From positions 1 through 53,177 of the forward strand of contig NZ_VUOK01000055.1 in the NCBI RefSeq assembly GCF_009806555.1: DNA of 53,177 bases, given 5' to 3'. The notes below the pieces were generated by a model that saw only the letters and a list, made by a program, of their open reading frames with translations, was not told the DNA's origin and did no database searches. Within the stretch, counting starts at the first letter, position 1, and every line of letters starts with the position of its first letter. Positions 17,689 to 27,075 of the stretch are shown here, piece after piece. The position numbers were made by a program, and so were the translations under genes. Origin of the DNA: Methylobacterium sp. 2A. Lineage in GTDB: Bacteria > Pseudomonadota > Alphaproteobacteria > Rhizobiales > Beijerinckiaceae.

Positions 17689-18576
17689 TCAGGCCGCCTC
17701 ACGCACGGCTTCGCCGCCGCGCGGCCCGCCCGTGATCGTCGCCTGCTCGACCTCGTCGATCGTCGGGCGGTAGGCAGCCGTGATCGCCTTGCGGCCGTGC
17801 TCGACGGCGATCTGCGGCAGGGCGCCGTTCATGTAGGCCAGCAGGGTCTGCTTCACGATGATGTAGACCCGCGCCTGCGTTTCGCGGACCACCTTGATCT
17901 TGGTGGCGAGCGGCCCGATCAATCCGTAGGACACGAAGATGCCGGTGAAGGTACCCACCAGCGCCGAACCGATCAGGCCGCCCAGCAGGGCCGGCGACTG
18001 ATCGAGCGCGCCCATCGCCTTCACGATGCCCAGAATCGCCGCGACGATGCCCAGCGCCGGCAGCCCGTCGGCCATGCCCGTCAGCCCGCTGTAGACCTTC
18101 AGCCTGTCGTGGCGGTGAGTGGCGATCTCCTCCTCCATCAGCGCCTCGATCTCGTAGGAGCGCGCGTTGCCGATCAGGATGAGGCGCACGTAGTCGCAGA
18201 TGAACAACTGCAGCTCCGGATCGCGCGTCACCTTCGGATACGCCTTGAAGATCTCGGAATTCGCCGGATCCTCCAGATGCGCCTCGACCTCGTTGCGCGG
18301 CTTGGAGCGCAGCTCCCGGGTCAGGGCGAACATGAGACCGAGCAGCTGGAGGTAATCCTCCTTCTTGGGGATCCGGTTGAGCGCCGCGTCCATGATCGCG
18401 TTGCCCGTGCCCAGGACGACCTTGGTCGAATTGGCGACCACATAGGACCCGACGGATGCGCCCCCGAGGATGATGAACTCGAAGGGCTGCCAGATCACCG
18501 TCAGGTGGCCGCCCATGGCCGCGAAACCGCCGCCGACGCAGACGACCGCGATCAGCAAGCCGATGATGATACTCAC
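17689..18576 (-). CDS. motA: Flagellar stator protein MotA
   Basis: Start chosen at GTG 18576 (VSIIIGLLIAVVCVGGGF), which has GAGGAC upstream; a TTG at 18591 would add five residues. The 295-residue protein has four membrane helices, a large cytoplasmic loop with charged residues (RELRSKPRNEVEAHL, MEEEIATHRHDRL), and the conserved pore segment GLPALGIVAAILGIVKAM with the family prolines. MotA and MotB form the proton channel that drives rotation. It is the first gene of the minus-strand block and is divergent from the DUF1217 gene. Confidence 0.95.
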   Translation of the reverse strand: MSIIIGLLIAVVCVGGGFAAMGGHLTVIWQPFEFIILGGASVGSYVVANSTKVVLGTGNAIMDAALNRIPKKEDYLQLLGLMFALTRELRSKPRNEVEAHLEDPANSEIFKAYPKVTRDPELQLFICDYVRLILIGNARSYEIEALMEEEIATHRHDRLKVYSGLTGMADGLPALGIVAAILGIVKAMGALDQSPALLGGLIGSALVGTFTGIFVSYGLIGPLATKIKVVRETQARVYIIVKQTLLAYMNGALPQIAVEHGRKAITAAYRPTIDEVEQATITGGPRGGEAVREAA

Positions 18577-18591
18577 ACGCGGCGTCCTCAA

Positions 18592-18750
18592 ACCCAGGCA
18601 GACAGAGTCCGGCTCCTAGAGCGCGAAGCTTGCGCAAGGCTGGAGCAGAATTCCCAACATGACGCACATTCAGCCTTTCGATTCCGGCGAGTCCCTGTCA
18701 AGATAGCGTTCAGAGATCCCCATAATATGCTCGGATGAAGGGCGCAGGCT
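18592..18750. promoter_or_regulatory. Divergent control region between the two flagellar blocks
   Basis: This 159-bp gap separates motA (minus) from the DUF1217 gene (plus) and must hold both promoters. A relatively AT-rich CATAATAT at 18721-18728 could be a -10 element for the plus operon, with no good -35 at standard spacing. CTAGAGCGCG at 18616-18625 matches an end of the dispersed repeat. AAGGG at 18738-18742 is the ribosome site of the plus gene. Confidence 0.4.
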
Positions 18751-20163
18751 ATGGTTTCGACCTTCACGGATTACAAGATATTAACCTCAAATTACGCGAC
18801 AACCGTAACCAGGAAATCTTCACAATCAGATGTAAAAAAAGAAATTCAGTATTTTCAGGACAATATCGGCAAGGTCAAGACGATCGACGACTTCCTCGGC
18901 AACCAGCGCCTCTACACCTTCGCCATGAAGGCTTATGGGCTGGAAGATGCGATCCCCAACAAGGGCTTCATGCGGAAGGTCCTGACTGGCGAGGCCGACG
19001 CCAACGGACATGTCCTGGCCGATCGCCTGCAGGATTCCCGGTACCAGGATCTCGCAGCGGCGTTCAATTTCAGGGAGTACGGCAACGATCCGAGCAAACC
19101 GGTGAAACTGGACGATGAGACGCAGGCTCTGATCGACCAGATCGGTGGGGTCAAGACATTGCAGGAAAGGAAAATCGAATACGATAACGACACGGAAAAT
19201 ACGGCGAGCTACATTCAGAATATCATGCAGTACATCAAGACCGCCGACGACATCGCCGCGGATTCCAAGGTATCGGCCTTCGTCCGGACCGCAATCGGCC
19301 TGCCCCCCGCCTCGGCGGACGACGATGCCTGGACGCAGGCTCGGCAGATCGAGGGCAAGTTCGACGCGACGACGTTCCAGGATCCCGGGCGGATGGTCGA
19401 CGTGTTCGACCAATACCGGGCGGGCCGGCAGGCGGGCCGGAAAGCGATCATCGACCCCTATTACCGTTCGGCCGGGACCTACTCGGCCTCCGACGCGGAG
19501 ATCGCCAAGCTGACGGATTACGCCCGCACCAAGCTCAAGGCGGTGAATTCCGTGAAGGATATCGTCTACGACCCGCCCCTCGCCGGCGCCATCGGATCCG
19601 TCCTGGCTCTTCCCGGCGACCTGACCGCGCGCGCGCCCGACGAGCAGATCAAGCTGATCAGCCAGAAGCTCGACGTCGCGAGCCTCCGCGATGGCAAGAC
19701 GCTCAACGCCTTCCTCGACAAGTTCAAGGCCTTGCGCGACGACGCGCAGACGGCGACGGTCAACGCCTACATCCAACAGTCCATCGAGACGGATGCCGGC
19801 GCGGATAACGAGGGCACGCGGCTCGCCCTGTATTTCCGGCGCAAGGTCGGCAGCGTGAAATCCGCCTACGGCCTGCTGGCCGATCCGGCCCTGGCCGAAG
19901 TCGTGCGGACGGCGGTCGGCCTGCCCCCGGAATCGGCCAAGAGCAGCATCGACACACAGGCCCGCCTGATCGAGCGCAAGGTCGATCTCGCGAGTTTCAA
20001 GGATCCGGCCAAGCTCGACCAGTTCATCAAGCGCTTCACGCTCCTGTGGGATTCCAAGAACAACGCGGCGCCGCAGCCGGCCTTCGCGTTGCTGACCAAC
20101 TCCGTTCCCGCCCTCGACTCGGACGTGCTGCTCAGCCTGCAGAACATCCGCGGGGGGTTCTGA
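18751..20163 (+). CDS. DUF1217-type flagellar-locus protein with internal repeats
   Basis: This 470-residue protein has no signal peptide or membrane helix. It contains four related helical units at about residues 44-110, 163-226, 268-330 and 368-434. Each has a hydrophobic helix (AFVRTAIGLPP, GSVLALPGD, VVRTAVGLPPES), then QA/EQ..L+..KxD..+F+DP...D.F..+F. This matches the DUF1217 family found in flagellar clusters of Rhizobiales, of unknown role; it is probably a secreted or assembly factor. The first 90 bases of the gene are AT-richer than the surroundings. It leads the long plus-strand block and ends one base before flgF. Confidence 0.8.
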   Translation: MVSTFTDYKILTSNYATTVTRKSSQSDVKKEIQYFQDNIGKVKTIDDFLGNQRLYTFAMKAYGLEDAIPNKGFMRKVLTGEADANGHVLADRLQDSRYQDLAAAFNFREYGNDPSKPVKLDDETQALIDQIGGVKTLQERKIEYDNDTENTASYIQNIMQYIKTADDIAADSKVSAFVRTAIGLPPASADDDAWTQARQIEGKFDATTFQDPGRMVDVFDQYRAGRQAGRKAIIDPYYRSAGTYSASDAEIAKLTDYARTKLKAVNSVKDIVYDPPLAGAIGSVLALPGDLTARAPDEQIKLISQKLDVASLRDGKTLNAFLDKFKALRDDAQTATVNAYIQQSIETDAGADNEGTRLALYFRRKVGSVKSAYGLLADPALAEVVRTAVGLPPESAKSSIDTQARLIERKVDLASFKDPAKLDQFIKRFTLLWDSKNNAAPQPAFALLTNSVPALDSDVLLSLQNIRGGF

Positions 20164-20164
20164 G

Positions 20165-20908
20165 ATGCAGTCGTCGCTCTACGTCTCGCTGTCGGCCCAG
20201 CTGGCGCTCGAGCAGCGCCTGAACACGGTGGCGACGAACGTCGCCAATCTGGGGACGGCGGGCTACCGCGCCGAGGAGGTGAAGTTCGGGACGATCCTGT
20301 CGCAGGCGGGCAAGCGCGAGGTCGCCTTCGCCACGCCGGGAGACACCTTCCTGTCGCGCCGGGCCGGCCCGCTGACCAAGACCGATTCGCCCCTCGATGT
20401 CGGGCTGAACGGCGACGGCTGGCTGGCGGTGCGGGGGGCCCAGGGCACGGTCTACACCCGGGACGGCCGCATGCAGATCTCGGCGGCCGGCGACCTGCAG
20501 GATCTCAGCGGACGCCCGATCCTGGACCCGGGCGGATCGCCCCTGACGGTGGACCCGGAGGGACCGTCGATCACGATCGGCGCGGACGGGATCATCACCC
20601 AGGGCGTCAACCAGATCGGCGCGCTCGGCGTGTTCCGCCTCGACCCGGCCGCGACGCTGACCCGCGTCGCCGGCGGCGCGGTGGCGTCGGACCGGCCGGG
20701 GGTGCCGATCCTCGACTTCAACCAGCGCGGCGAGACCACGGTCCGGGTGCAGCAGGGCTTCCAGGAGGGGGCCAACGTCAATCCGGTCATGGAGATGGCG
20801 CGGCTGATCGAGCTCACCCGCACCTTCCAGAGCGCAGCCGCGGCCGTGTCGGAATCGGAATCCTCGCTCCAGGACGCGATCCGCGGGCTCGTCGGGTCGG
20901 GCTCGTAG
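20165..20908 (+). CDS. flgF: Proximal rod protein FlgF
   Basis: This 247-residue protein has the conserved N-terminal rod motif (LALEQRLNTVATNVANLGTAGYRAEEVKF) and C-terminal flagellar heptad region (NVNPVMEMARLIELTRTFQ). The middle GDGWLAVRG and YTRDGRMQI match the FlgE/F/G core fold. It is exported through the flagellar type III system and builds the rod between MS ring and distal rod. It starts right after the DUF1217 stop (TGAGATG), implying coupling. Confidence 0.94.
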   Translation: MQSSLYVSLSAQLALEQRLNTVATNVANLGTAGYRAEEVKFGTILSQAGKREVAFATPGDTFLSRRAGPLTKTDSPLDVGLNGDGWLAVRGAQGTVYTRDGRMQISAAGDLQDLSGRPILDPGGSPLTVDPEGPSITIGADGIITQGVNQIGALGVFRLDPAATLTRVAGGAVASDRPGVPILDFNQRGETTVRVQQGFQEGANVNPVMEMARLIELTRTFQSAAAAVSESESSLQDAIRGLVGSGS

Positions 20909-20944
20909 GCCGCCGGATCGGAGCGAGGGTTTGCGGGGATCGCC

Positions 20945-22264
20945 ATGAACGCGCTGGATCGCCTCGCCGCGGGGTTGGAGGACCGGGACGAGCATCCCCT
21001 CGTCCGGGTCGGCGGCGCCGTGCGGGAGATCGGATTCGGCCATTGCCGGATCCGCATCGCCACGCCGCTGCTGCGGCTCGGCGACCGCATGCGGATCGAG
21101 TCGGCGGGGCGTCCGCTGGACGGCGAGGTGGTGCGGATCGACGAGGACGGCGTGATCCTCAAACCCTTCGAGGGGCGGATCGAGGCCGGTCTCGGGTCGC
21201 CGGCCTACCGGGTGGCGGCGACCGCGCCCCGGCCCTGCGAGGGGTGGAAGGACCGGGTCATCAACGCCCTCGGGCAGCCGATCGACGGGAAGGGCGCGCT
21301 GCCCCGGGGCGAGCGGGCCATGCCGCTCGACGCCGATCCGCCCCCGGCCATGCGCCGGGGGCGGGTCGACCAGCCGCTGCGGACCGGGGTTCGGGCGATC
21401 GACCTGTTCACCCCCCTCTGCGCGGCCCAGCGCATCGGCATCTTCGCGGGCTCGGGCGTCGGCAAGTCGACGCTGCTGTCGATGCTCGCCCGCTGTGCCG
21501 GCTTCGACGCCGTGGTGGTCGCCCTGGTGGGCGAGCGCGGGCGCGAGGTTCGGGAGTTCCTGGAGGGCCCGATCCTGGCGAGCCGGCCGCGCTCGGTGGT
21601 GGTGGTGGCGACCGGCGACGAGAGCCCGATGATGCGCCGGCAGGCGCCGAAGCTCGCCGTCGCGGTGGCGGAATATTTTCGCGATCAGGGCCAGTCGGTG
21701 CTGCTCATGGTCGATTCGGTGACCCGCTTCGCCCACGCGGCCCGGGAGGTCGCCCTCGCGGCGGGCGAGCCGCCGGTGGCGCGGGGCTATCCCCCGAGCG
21801 TGTTCGGCGACCTGCCGCGCCTGCTGGAACGGGCCGGGCCGGGCCTGGAGGGCGGGGGCACGATCACCGGCGTGTTCTCGGTGCTGATCGACGGCGACGA
21901 CCACAACGATCCCGTGGCCGACAGCATCCGCGGGACGCTGGACGGGCATATCGTGCTCGACCGGGCGATCGCCGACCAGGGGCGCTACCCGGCGATCAAC
22001 CTGCTCGGCTCGATCTCGCGCCTCGCCGATCTGGTCTGGACGCCGCAGCAGCGCGAACTGGTGCGCACGCTCAAGGGCATGATCGCCCGCTTCGAGGATT
22101 CCCGGGACCTGCGCCTGATGGGCGGCTATCACGCGGGGACCGACCCCGAACTCGATCAGGCGGTCGCGCTGATCCCCAAGATCTACGCCGCCCTGCGGCA
22201 GGATCCGAGCGAGCCCGAGAGCTACGACGCCTTCCTGGACCTCGCCAACGCCCTGCGGGGCTGA
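20945..22264 (+). CDS. fliI: Flagellum-specific export ATPase FliI
   Basis: This 439-residue protein has Walker A GSGVGKST (169-176), the catalytic glutamate segment LVGERGREV (Glu197), Walker B VLLMVD (252-257) and the arginine-rich GRYPAINLLGSISRL region. It forms a hexameric ring at the export gate and energises substrate unfolding. Its usual partners FliH and FliJ are represented here only by divergent candidates (46965-47603 and 30745-31260). Confidence 0.97.
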   Translation: MNALDRLAAGLEDRDEHPLVRVGGAVREIGFGHCRIRIATPLLRLGDRMRIESAGRPLDGEVVRIDEDGVILKPFEGRIEAGLGSPAYRVAATAPRPCEGWKDRVINALGQPIDGKGALPRGERAMPLDADPPPAMRRGRVDQPLRTGVRAIDLFTPLCAAQRIGIFAGSGVGKSTLLSMLARCAGFDAVVVALVGERGREVREFLEGPILASRPRSVVVVATGDESPMMRRQAPKLAVAVAEYFRDQGQSVLLMVDSVTRFAHAAREVALAAGEPPVARGYPPSVFGDLPRLLERAGPGLEGGGTITGVFSVLIDGDDHNDPVADSIRGTLDGHIVLDRAIADQGRYPAINLLGSISRLADLVWTPQQRELVRTLKGMIARFEDSRDLRLMGGYHAGTDPELDQAVALIPKIYAALRQDPSEPESYDAFLDLANALRG

Positions 22265-22343
22265 CGCGCGCCGGCGGGGAAAGCCTCGCGCAAGCGAACC
22301 CTGATCTGAGTTCAGCCAAGTTTTTCGATGAGGAGTTCCGACC

Positions 22344-23570
22344 ATGGGTCTGTACGGGGTGCTGAACGCCGGTGTGTCCGGAATGAACGCGCAGACGAAC
22401 CGGCTTGGCGTCGTCGCGGACAACATCCAGAATCAGAACACGGTCGGCTACAAGCGGGGCAACACGCAGTTCTCCTCCATGCTGACCGATTCGAGCGCCG
22501 GCTCGTACAATGCCGGCTCGGTCACCACGACCGTCCGGTACGGGATCGGCGGCTCCAGCAACCAGGGCACGACGCAGAAGACGACCTCCAGCACCGATAT
22601 GGCGATCAACGGGGAAGGATTCTTCATCGTGAAGGACCGGGGCGGCACCCCGCACCTCACCCGGGCGGGCAATTTCGTCGTTGATGGCCCGACGGGCAAC
22701 ATGGTGAATGCCGCCGGCATGACCCTGCAGGGCTACAGTCTCGCCAACGGCGACCCGAAAGTCTCGCTGAACAGCTATGACGGCCTTGAGCCGGTCAACA
22801 TGTCGAACCTGTCAGGCAAGACGAGCCCCTCGACGGCCGGAACATTGGCGGGCAACCTGTACATCGACGCTCCGAACGGCACGGCGCCCATTTCTGCCAC
22901 CAATTATACGAAGCCTTATTCGATCACGACTTACGACGACGCCGGTCGTCCGTCAGTGGTCGACATCAACTTCCTGAAGACTGGCGACGGCCAGTGGACG
23001 GCCGCGGCCTTCAGCCGCGATACCGCGACCACCAAGGGCAAGCAGCTCGCGTCCGTTCCCATGACCTTCGACGGAAGCGGCAAACCGACCAGCGCCCCGA
23101 AACTGAGCTGGAACGTGCCAAACGGCCAACCCTTCACCCTCGATCTGTCGGCCATCACGCAGAACGCGGGCGATTACAGCATGGAAACGACGGCGATTGA
23201 CGGCAACTTGCCGAGCGCAGTCAAGAGCACGGACATCGCTACGGACGGAACGGTCTACGCGGTCTACGAGGACGGCTCACGCAAGGCGGCCTACAAGATC
23301 CCGCTGGCGACGGTGCCGAGCCCGGACAATCTCACCCCGCGCGCGGGCAACGTCTACGATCTGAGCGCCACCTCCGGGCCGGTGCAGACCGGTTTTCCCA
23401 ATATCGGTGGTCGCGGTTCGATCCTCTCGGGCAGTCTCGAGCAATCGACAGTCGATCTCGGCGACGAACTCTCGACCATGATCGCCTCGCAGACCAGTTA
23501 CGGCGCCAACTCGAAGGTGTTCCAGACCGGCACCGAGATGCTCGAGACCCTCGTCAACCTGAAGCGCTGA
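22344..23570 (+). CDS. flgE: Flagellar hook protein FlgE
   Basis: This 408-residue protein begins MGLYGVLNAGVSGMNAQTNR, with the rod/hook N-terminal motif and NIQNQNTVGYKRGNTQF. It has the central hook domains with INGEGFFIV and LTRAGNFV, and the C-terminal motif VDLGDELSTMIASQTSYGANSKVFQT. It polymerises into the hook. A GATGAGGAG ribosome site precedes the ATG by a suitable distance. It heads the flgE-flgK-flgL-flaF-flbT-flgD order known from Rhizobiales. Confidence 0.96.
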   Translation: MGLYGVLNAGVSGMNAQTNRLGVVADNIQNQNTVGYKRGNTQFSSMLTDSSAGSYNAGSVTTTVRYGIGGSSNQGTTQKTTSSTDMAINGEGFFIVKDRGGTPHLTRAGNFVVDGPTGNMVNAAGMTLQGYSLANGDPKVSLNSYDGLEPVNMSNLSGKTSPSTAGTLAGNLYIDAPNGTAPISATNYTKPYSITTYDDAGRPSVVDINFLKTGDGQWTAAAFSRDTATTKGKQLASVPMTFDGSGKPTSAPKLSWNVPNGQPFTLDLSAITQNAGDYSMETTAIDGNLPSAVKSTDIATDGTVYAVYEDGSRKAAYKIPLATVPSPDNLTPRAGNVYDLSATSGPVQTGFPNIGGRGSILSGSLEQSTVDLGDELSTMIASQTSYGANSKVFQTGTEMLETLVNLKR

Positions 23571-23595
23571 GTCGAGGATCGAGAGGACAGGCGGG

Positions 23596-25047
23596 ATGAG
23601 TCTTTCCGTTGCCCTGAACACCGCGCGCGGCTCGCTGTCGGCGAACGGGCTGCAGACCGACACCGTGTCGCGCAACGTCGCGGGGGTCGGCGACGCGTCC
23701 TATTCGCGCAAGGTCGCGTCGCTGGTCACGACGGACGGGCCCGTCCGGGTCGTCGTCAACCGGGTCAGCAACACGGCCCTGTTCGACAAGATGATTAACA
23801 GCACGTCGGATCTGGCCGGGCGCCAGGCGATCCTCGACGGCCTGAAGAGCCTGGAGCAAACGGTCGGCGACACGGAGGCGGACGGCTCCATGGCCGCCAA
23901 GGTCGGTACCCTGGACCAGGCGCTGAGCAACGCCGCGAATCAACCCAACGATCAGAATCTCGCCAAGGCCGCGGTCGCCGCCGCGAAGGATCTGGCCCGG
24001 ACGTTGAACCAGGCCAGCACCACGGTCCAGTCCGCGCGCAAGAACGCGGATGACGAAATCAACAATTCCGTCCAGACGATCAACGACCTGCTGACGCAGT
24101 TCGACAAGGCCAACAAGGCGGTGATGACCGGAACCGTCACCGGGACCGACATCAGTGATGCGCTGGACAACCGCGACAAAATCCTGGCGAAGCTATCGCA
24201 GGAACTCGGCATCACCACGGTGGTCCGGGCCAACAACGACATGGCGATCTACGCCGACAACGGCTCGCCGCTCTTCGACAAGATCGCGCGGCCCGTGACC
24301 TTCCAGCCTACGTCGGCCTTCGCGCCCGGGACGGCGGGCAACGCGGTGTTCATCGACGGCGTGCAAGTCACCGGCAGCAAATCGCTGATGCCGCTCCAGA
24401 CCGGGCGCATCGTCGGGCAGATGACGGTGCGCGACGAGGTCGCGGTCACCTACCAGAACCAGCTCGACGCGCTCGCCGGCGGGGTGATCAGCGCGCTCGC
24501 CGAGACGAACAAGAACGACCCGACCAAGCCAGCCCTGGCAGGCTTGCTGACTTATGCCGGCGGACCGCCCCTGCCGGCAAACACGGTGGGGCTCGCGGCC
24601 AGCATCCGCGTGAACGCGAAGGCCGATCCGGAGCAGGGGGGTGACCCGTTCACCCTGCGGGACGGCGGCATGAACGGGACGGATTACCAGTACAACACGA
24701 CGGGCGCCGCCGCCTTCTCGGACCATCTGCGTGCGCTCCAGACGACGCTGCGGGCGGACCAGTCGTTTCCGACCAGCTCGGAGCTTCCGAATCCGGCCTC
24801 GGTGATGACGGCCGCCCAGGCCTCGGCCAGCTGGCTGGAGGCCGCGCGCAAGGCAGCCTCGGCCCAGGTCGATACCGAATCGGCTGTCCTGAGTCGCACC
24901 TCCACGGCGCTCTCGAATGCCACCGGCGTGAACCGGGACGACGAGGTCGCGACGATGCTCCAGCTCGAGAAATCCTACGCGGCCTCGGCCAAGCTCATCG
25001 CGACGGTCAATGCGATGCTCCAATCCCTCCTCGATGCGGTGAGGTAG
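23596..25047 (+). CDS. flgK: Hook-filament junction protein FlgK (HAP1)
   Basis: This 483-residue protein has N-terminal LNTARGSLSANGLQTDTVSRNVAGVGD and a C-terminal coiled segment (SRTSTALSNATGVNRDDEVATMLQLEKSY cut short here to its pattern of SNxxGVNxDEE..xLxxLExxY). The middle contains the DISDALDNRDKILAKLS stretch typical of FlgK. It caps the hook and is the first hook-filament junction layer. It ends five bases before flgL. Confidence 0.94.
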   Translation: MSLSVALNTARGSLSANGLQTDTVSRNVAGVGDASYSRKVASLVTTDGPVRVVVNRVSNTALFDKMINSTSDLAGRQAILDGLKSLEQTVGDTEADGSMAAKVGTLDQALSNAANQPNDQNLAKAAVAAAKDLARTLNQASTTVQSARKNADDEINNSVQTINDLLTQFDKANKAVMTGTVTGTDISDALDNRDKILAKLSQELGITTVVRANNDMAIYADNGSPLFDKIARPVTFQPTSAFAPGTAGNAVFIDGVQVTGSKSLMPLQTGRIVGQMTVRDEVAVTYQNQLDALAGGVISALAETNKNDPTKPALAGLLTYAGGPPLPANTVGLAASIRVNAKADPEQGGDPFTLRDGGMNGTDYQYNTTGAAAFSDHLRALQTTLRADQSFPTSSELPNPASVMTAAQASASWLEAARKAASAQVDTESAVLSRTSTALSNATGVNRDDEVATMLQLEKSYAASAKLIATVNAMLQSLLDAVR

Positions 25048-25051
25048 TGCC

Positions 25052-26116
25052 ATGCAGACGACCTTCATCTCGACGGTCAACTTCCTGAACACGCCGCGCT
25101 CGACGATGAACCGCCTGCAGGCGGATCTCGACAAGGCCAATTCGGAGAGCACGAACGAGGGGCGGTACGCCGATGTCGGCCTCGAGCTGGGCTATCGGAC
25201 CGGGCTCACCCTCGACCTCCGTCAGGGCCTCGACGAGATCGACGCGCAGGTGACGCGCAACGGGCTGACGAACGTCCGCGTCAACAGCGCCTACCAAGCG
25301 CTCGACCGGGTCCGGTCGGACGGGGAGGCCTTCATGGCGACCCTGACGCCCGGCAAGCTGAACGACACCAGTGCGACCACGATCGCGCAGGCTGCATCCT
25401 CCAAGCTCACGGCGTTGATCGGTGAGCTGAACACGCAGACGGGCGGCCAATACCTGTTCGGTGGAATCAATACCGCCCAGGTGCCGATCAAGGATTACGA
25501 GACGACCTCGGGAACGTCGGACGCCAAGCAGGCTTTCGTGGACGCGTTCAAGGCCAAGTTCGGCTTCGAGCCCGGCACGCAGCCAGGCTCGAGCGCCATC
25601 ACCCCAACGCAGATGCAGGAGTTCCTCGCGGATGGCGGCCCGTTCGCGGCGCTCTTCTCCAACACGGCGTGGAAGAACTGGTCGACAGCGTCCGACACGC
25701 CGGTCCGCAGCGAGATCGCCCGCAACGAGACGGTGAACACCTCCGTCAGCGCCAACGTCCAGCCTCTGCGGCAGCTGGCGATGCTGTACTCGCTGGGCTC
25801 CTCGATCGGCCTTCCGAGCCTGTCCTCGACCACGCAGGCCGTCGTCTACGACAAGCTGCGCAGCCTCGCCGGCTCGGCGACCTGGGGGGTCACGGGGATC
25901 CAGGCGGATGTGGGCGCCGTCCAGGCCCGCATCACGACCGTCGGAACGCAGATGGGTATTCAGAAGAATATCCTGCAGGAAGGCGTCAAAAATCTGGAGT
26001 ACGGCGACCCCATCGAGGCTGCAGCGCGCGTCAAGAATCTGACCACGCAGCTGGAGATCTCTTACTCGCTGACCAATCAGGTCAACAAACTGAGCCTGAT
26101 GGATTACGTCCGGTAA
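25052..26116 (+). CDS. flgL: Hook-filament junction protein FlgL (HAP3)
   Basis: This 354-residue protein has flagellin-like ends: N-terminal LNTPRSTMNRLQADLDKANSE and C-terminal RITTVGTQMGIQKNILQEGV plus ARVKNLTTQLEISYSLTNQ. The middle includes the QTGGQYLFGGINT motif typical of FlgL. It forms the second junction layer between FlgK and the filament. The flgK-flgL spacing of four bases implies co-translation. Confidence 0.94.
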   Translation: MQTTFISTVNFLNTPRSTMNRLQADLDKANSESTNEGRYADVGLELGYRTGLTLDLRQGLDEIDAQVTRNGLTNVRVNSAYQALDRVRSDGEAFMATLTPGKLNDTSATTIAQAASSKLTALIGELNTQTGGQYLFGGINTAQVPIKDYETTSGTSDAKQAFVDAFKAKFGFEPGTQPGSSAITPTQMQEFLADGGPFAALFSNTAWKNWSTASDTPVRSEIARNETVNTSVSANVQPLRQLAMLYSLGSSIGLPSLSSTTQAVVYDKLRSLAGSATWGVTGIQADVGAVQARITTVGTQMGIQKNILQEGVKNLEYGDPIEAAARVKNLTTQLEISYSLTNQVNKLSLMDYVR

Positions 26117-26205
26117 GATAGACCCATCCTGAACTGAAATGGCGCGGACACGACAGGGCCCGTGCTGAAACCGCACACCGAATCGACACAAGAGGCATTC
26201 CTGCG

Positions 26206-26553
26206 ATGTACGGCGCGTCTTACGCGGAGATCATGGACGAATCGCCCGCGCTCGCGCGTGAGCGGGAACGCGAGGCCTTCGACCGGGCCATCGAACTGAT
26301 GAAGCGGGCCGCGGGGGCCGATGCGACGCCGGAGGTCCGCCAGGAGGCGACCAGCTTCCTGCAGCGCCTCTGGAGCCTGCTGATCGACGATCTCGCCAAT
26401 CCCGAGAACGCCCTGCCGACGCAACTGCGGGCGGACCTGATCTCCATCGGCCTCTGGAACATGAGCCGCGCCGATCAGATCCTGCGCGGGGACGCGGCCG
26501 GGTTCGAGGCCCTGATCTACGTCAACACCCTCGTCCGGGACGGTCTGCAATGA
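26206..26553 (+). CDS. flaF: Flagellin biosynthesis regulator FlaF
   Basis: This 115-residue helical protein starts MYGASYAEIMDES, with the conserved AREREREAFDRAIELM, LWSLLIDDLANPENALP and LRADLISIGLWNMSRAD segments of FlaF. In Caulobacter and Rhizobiales, FlaF promotes flagellin synthesis or secretion and works against FlbT. It overlaps flbT by four bases (ATGA). Confidence 0.93.
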   Translation: MYGASYAEIMDESPALAREREREAFDRAIELMKRAAGADATPEVRQEATSFLQRLWSLLIDDLANPENALPTQLRADLISIGLWNMSRADQILRGDAAGFEALIYVNTLVRDGLQ

Positions 26554-26972
26554 GCCGGTCGATCAATCTGAGCCTGCGCGGCAACGAGCGGATCTTCATC
26601 AACGGCGCCGTCCTGCGAGTCGACCGCAAGGTCACGATCGAGTTGCTCAACGACGCCACGTTCCTCATGGAGGCGCATGTGCTGCAGGCGGAGCAGGCCA
26701 CCACGCCGATCCGCCAGCTCTATTTCATCGCGCAGGCCATGCTGATCGATCCCAGCAACGCGGATCGGGTCCGAAACGCCTACGCCGAGGTCGACAGCGC
26801 GATCGTCGCGAGCGATCCCGGCCCGGACGTGACGTCCGCTCTGGCAGTGGCCAGGAACTTCCTGACGGCCGGCCGGCCCTTCGAGGTCCTGCGGATCCTG
26901 CGGGGCCTGTTCGAGGCGGACGGTTCGCAATCCTCCGGGAACGCGGGCGCGATCACCCACCGGGTCGCCTGA
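26550..26972 (+). CDS. flbT: Flagellin mRNA regulator FlbT
   Basis: This 140-residue protein has the FlbT pattern: LSLRGNERIFINGAVLRVDRK, TIELLNDATFLMEAHVL and ATTPIRQLYFIAQAMLIDP. In Caulobacter FlbT associates with the 5' leader of flagellin mRNA and lowers its stability; in some Rhizobiales it acts positively. The flagellin gene of this window has a structured leader (43846-43896), a plausible target. It overlaps flaF by four bases. Confidence 0.94.
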   Translation: MSRSINLSLRGNERIFINGAVLRVDRKVTIELLNDATFLMEAHVLQAEQATTPIRQLYFIAQAMLIDPSNADRVRNAYAEVDSAIVASDPGPDVTSALAVARNFLTAGRPFEVLRILRGLFEADGSQSSGNAGAITHRVA

Positions 26973-27075
26973 AGACGCGAAACCTCGCTTTGACGGGCTT
27001 TCCGCCGCGCCGGCGCGCATCCCGGCGGGAGCCACACCCAGCGTCCGAACAGCCATATCGGAGGGAGATCGAGTC

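Noticed and set aside
18834..18840. A7 tract in the DUF1217 gene as a programmed frameshift site
   Set aside because: The reading frame (AAA AAA G) does not fit the X XXY YYZ register, and the zero frame continues to a full-length family protein.
20132..22426. 764-residue open frame on the minus strand opposite flgF and fliI
   Set aside because: It is a shadow of GC-rich coding sequence: Arg/His/Asp-rich with no domain, and fully antisense to two certain genes.
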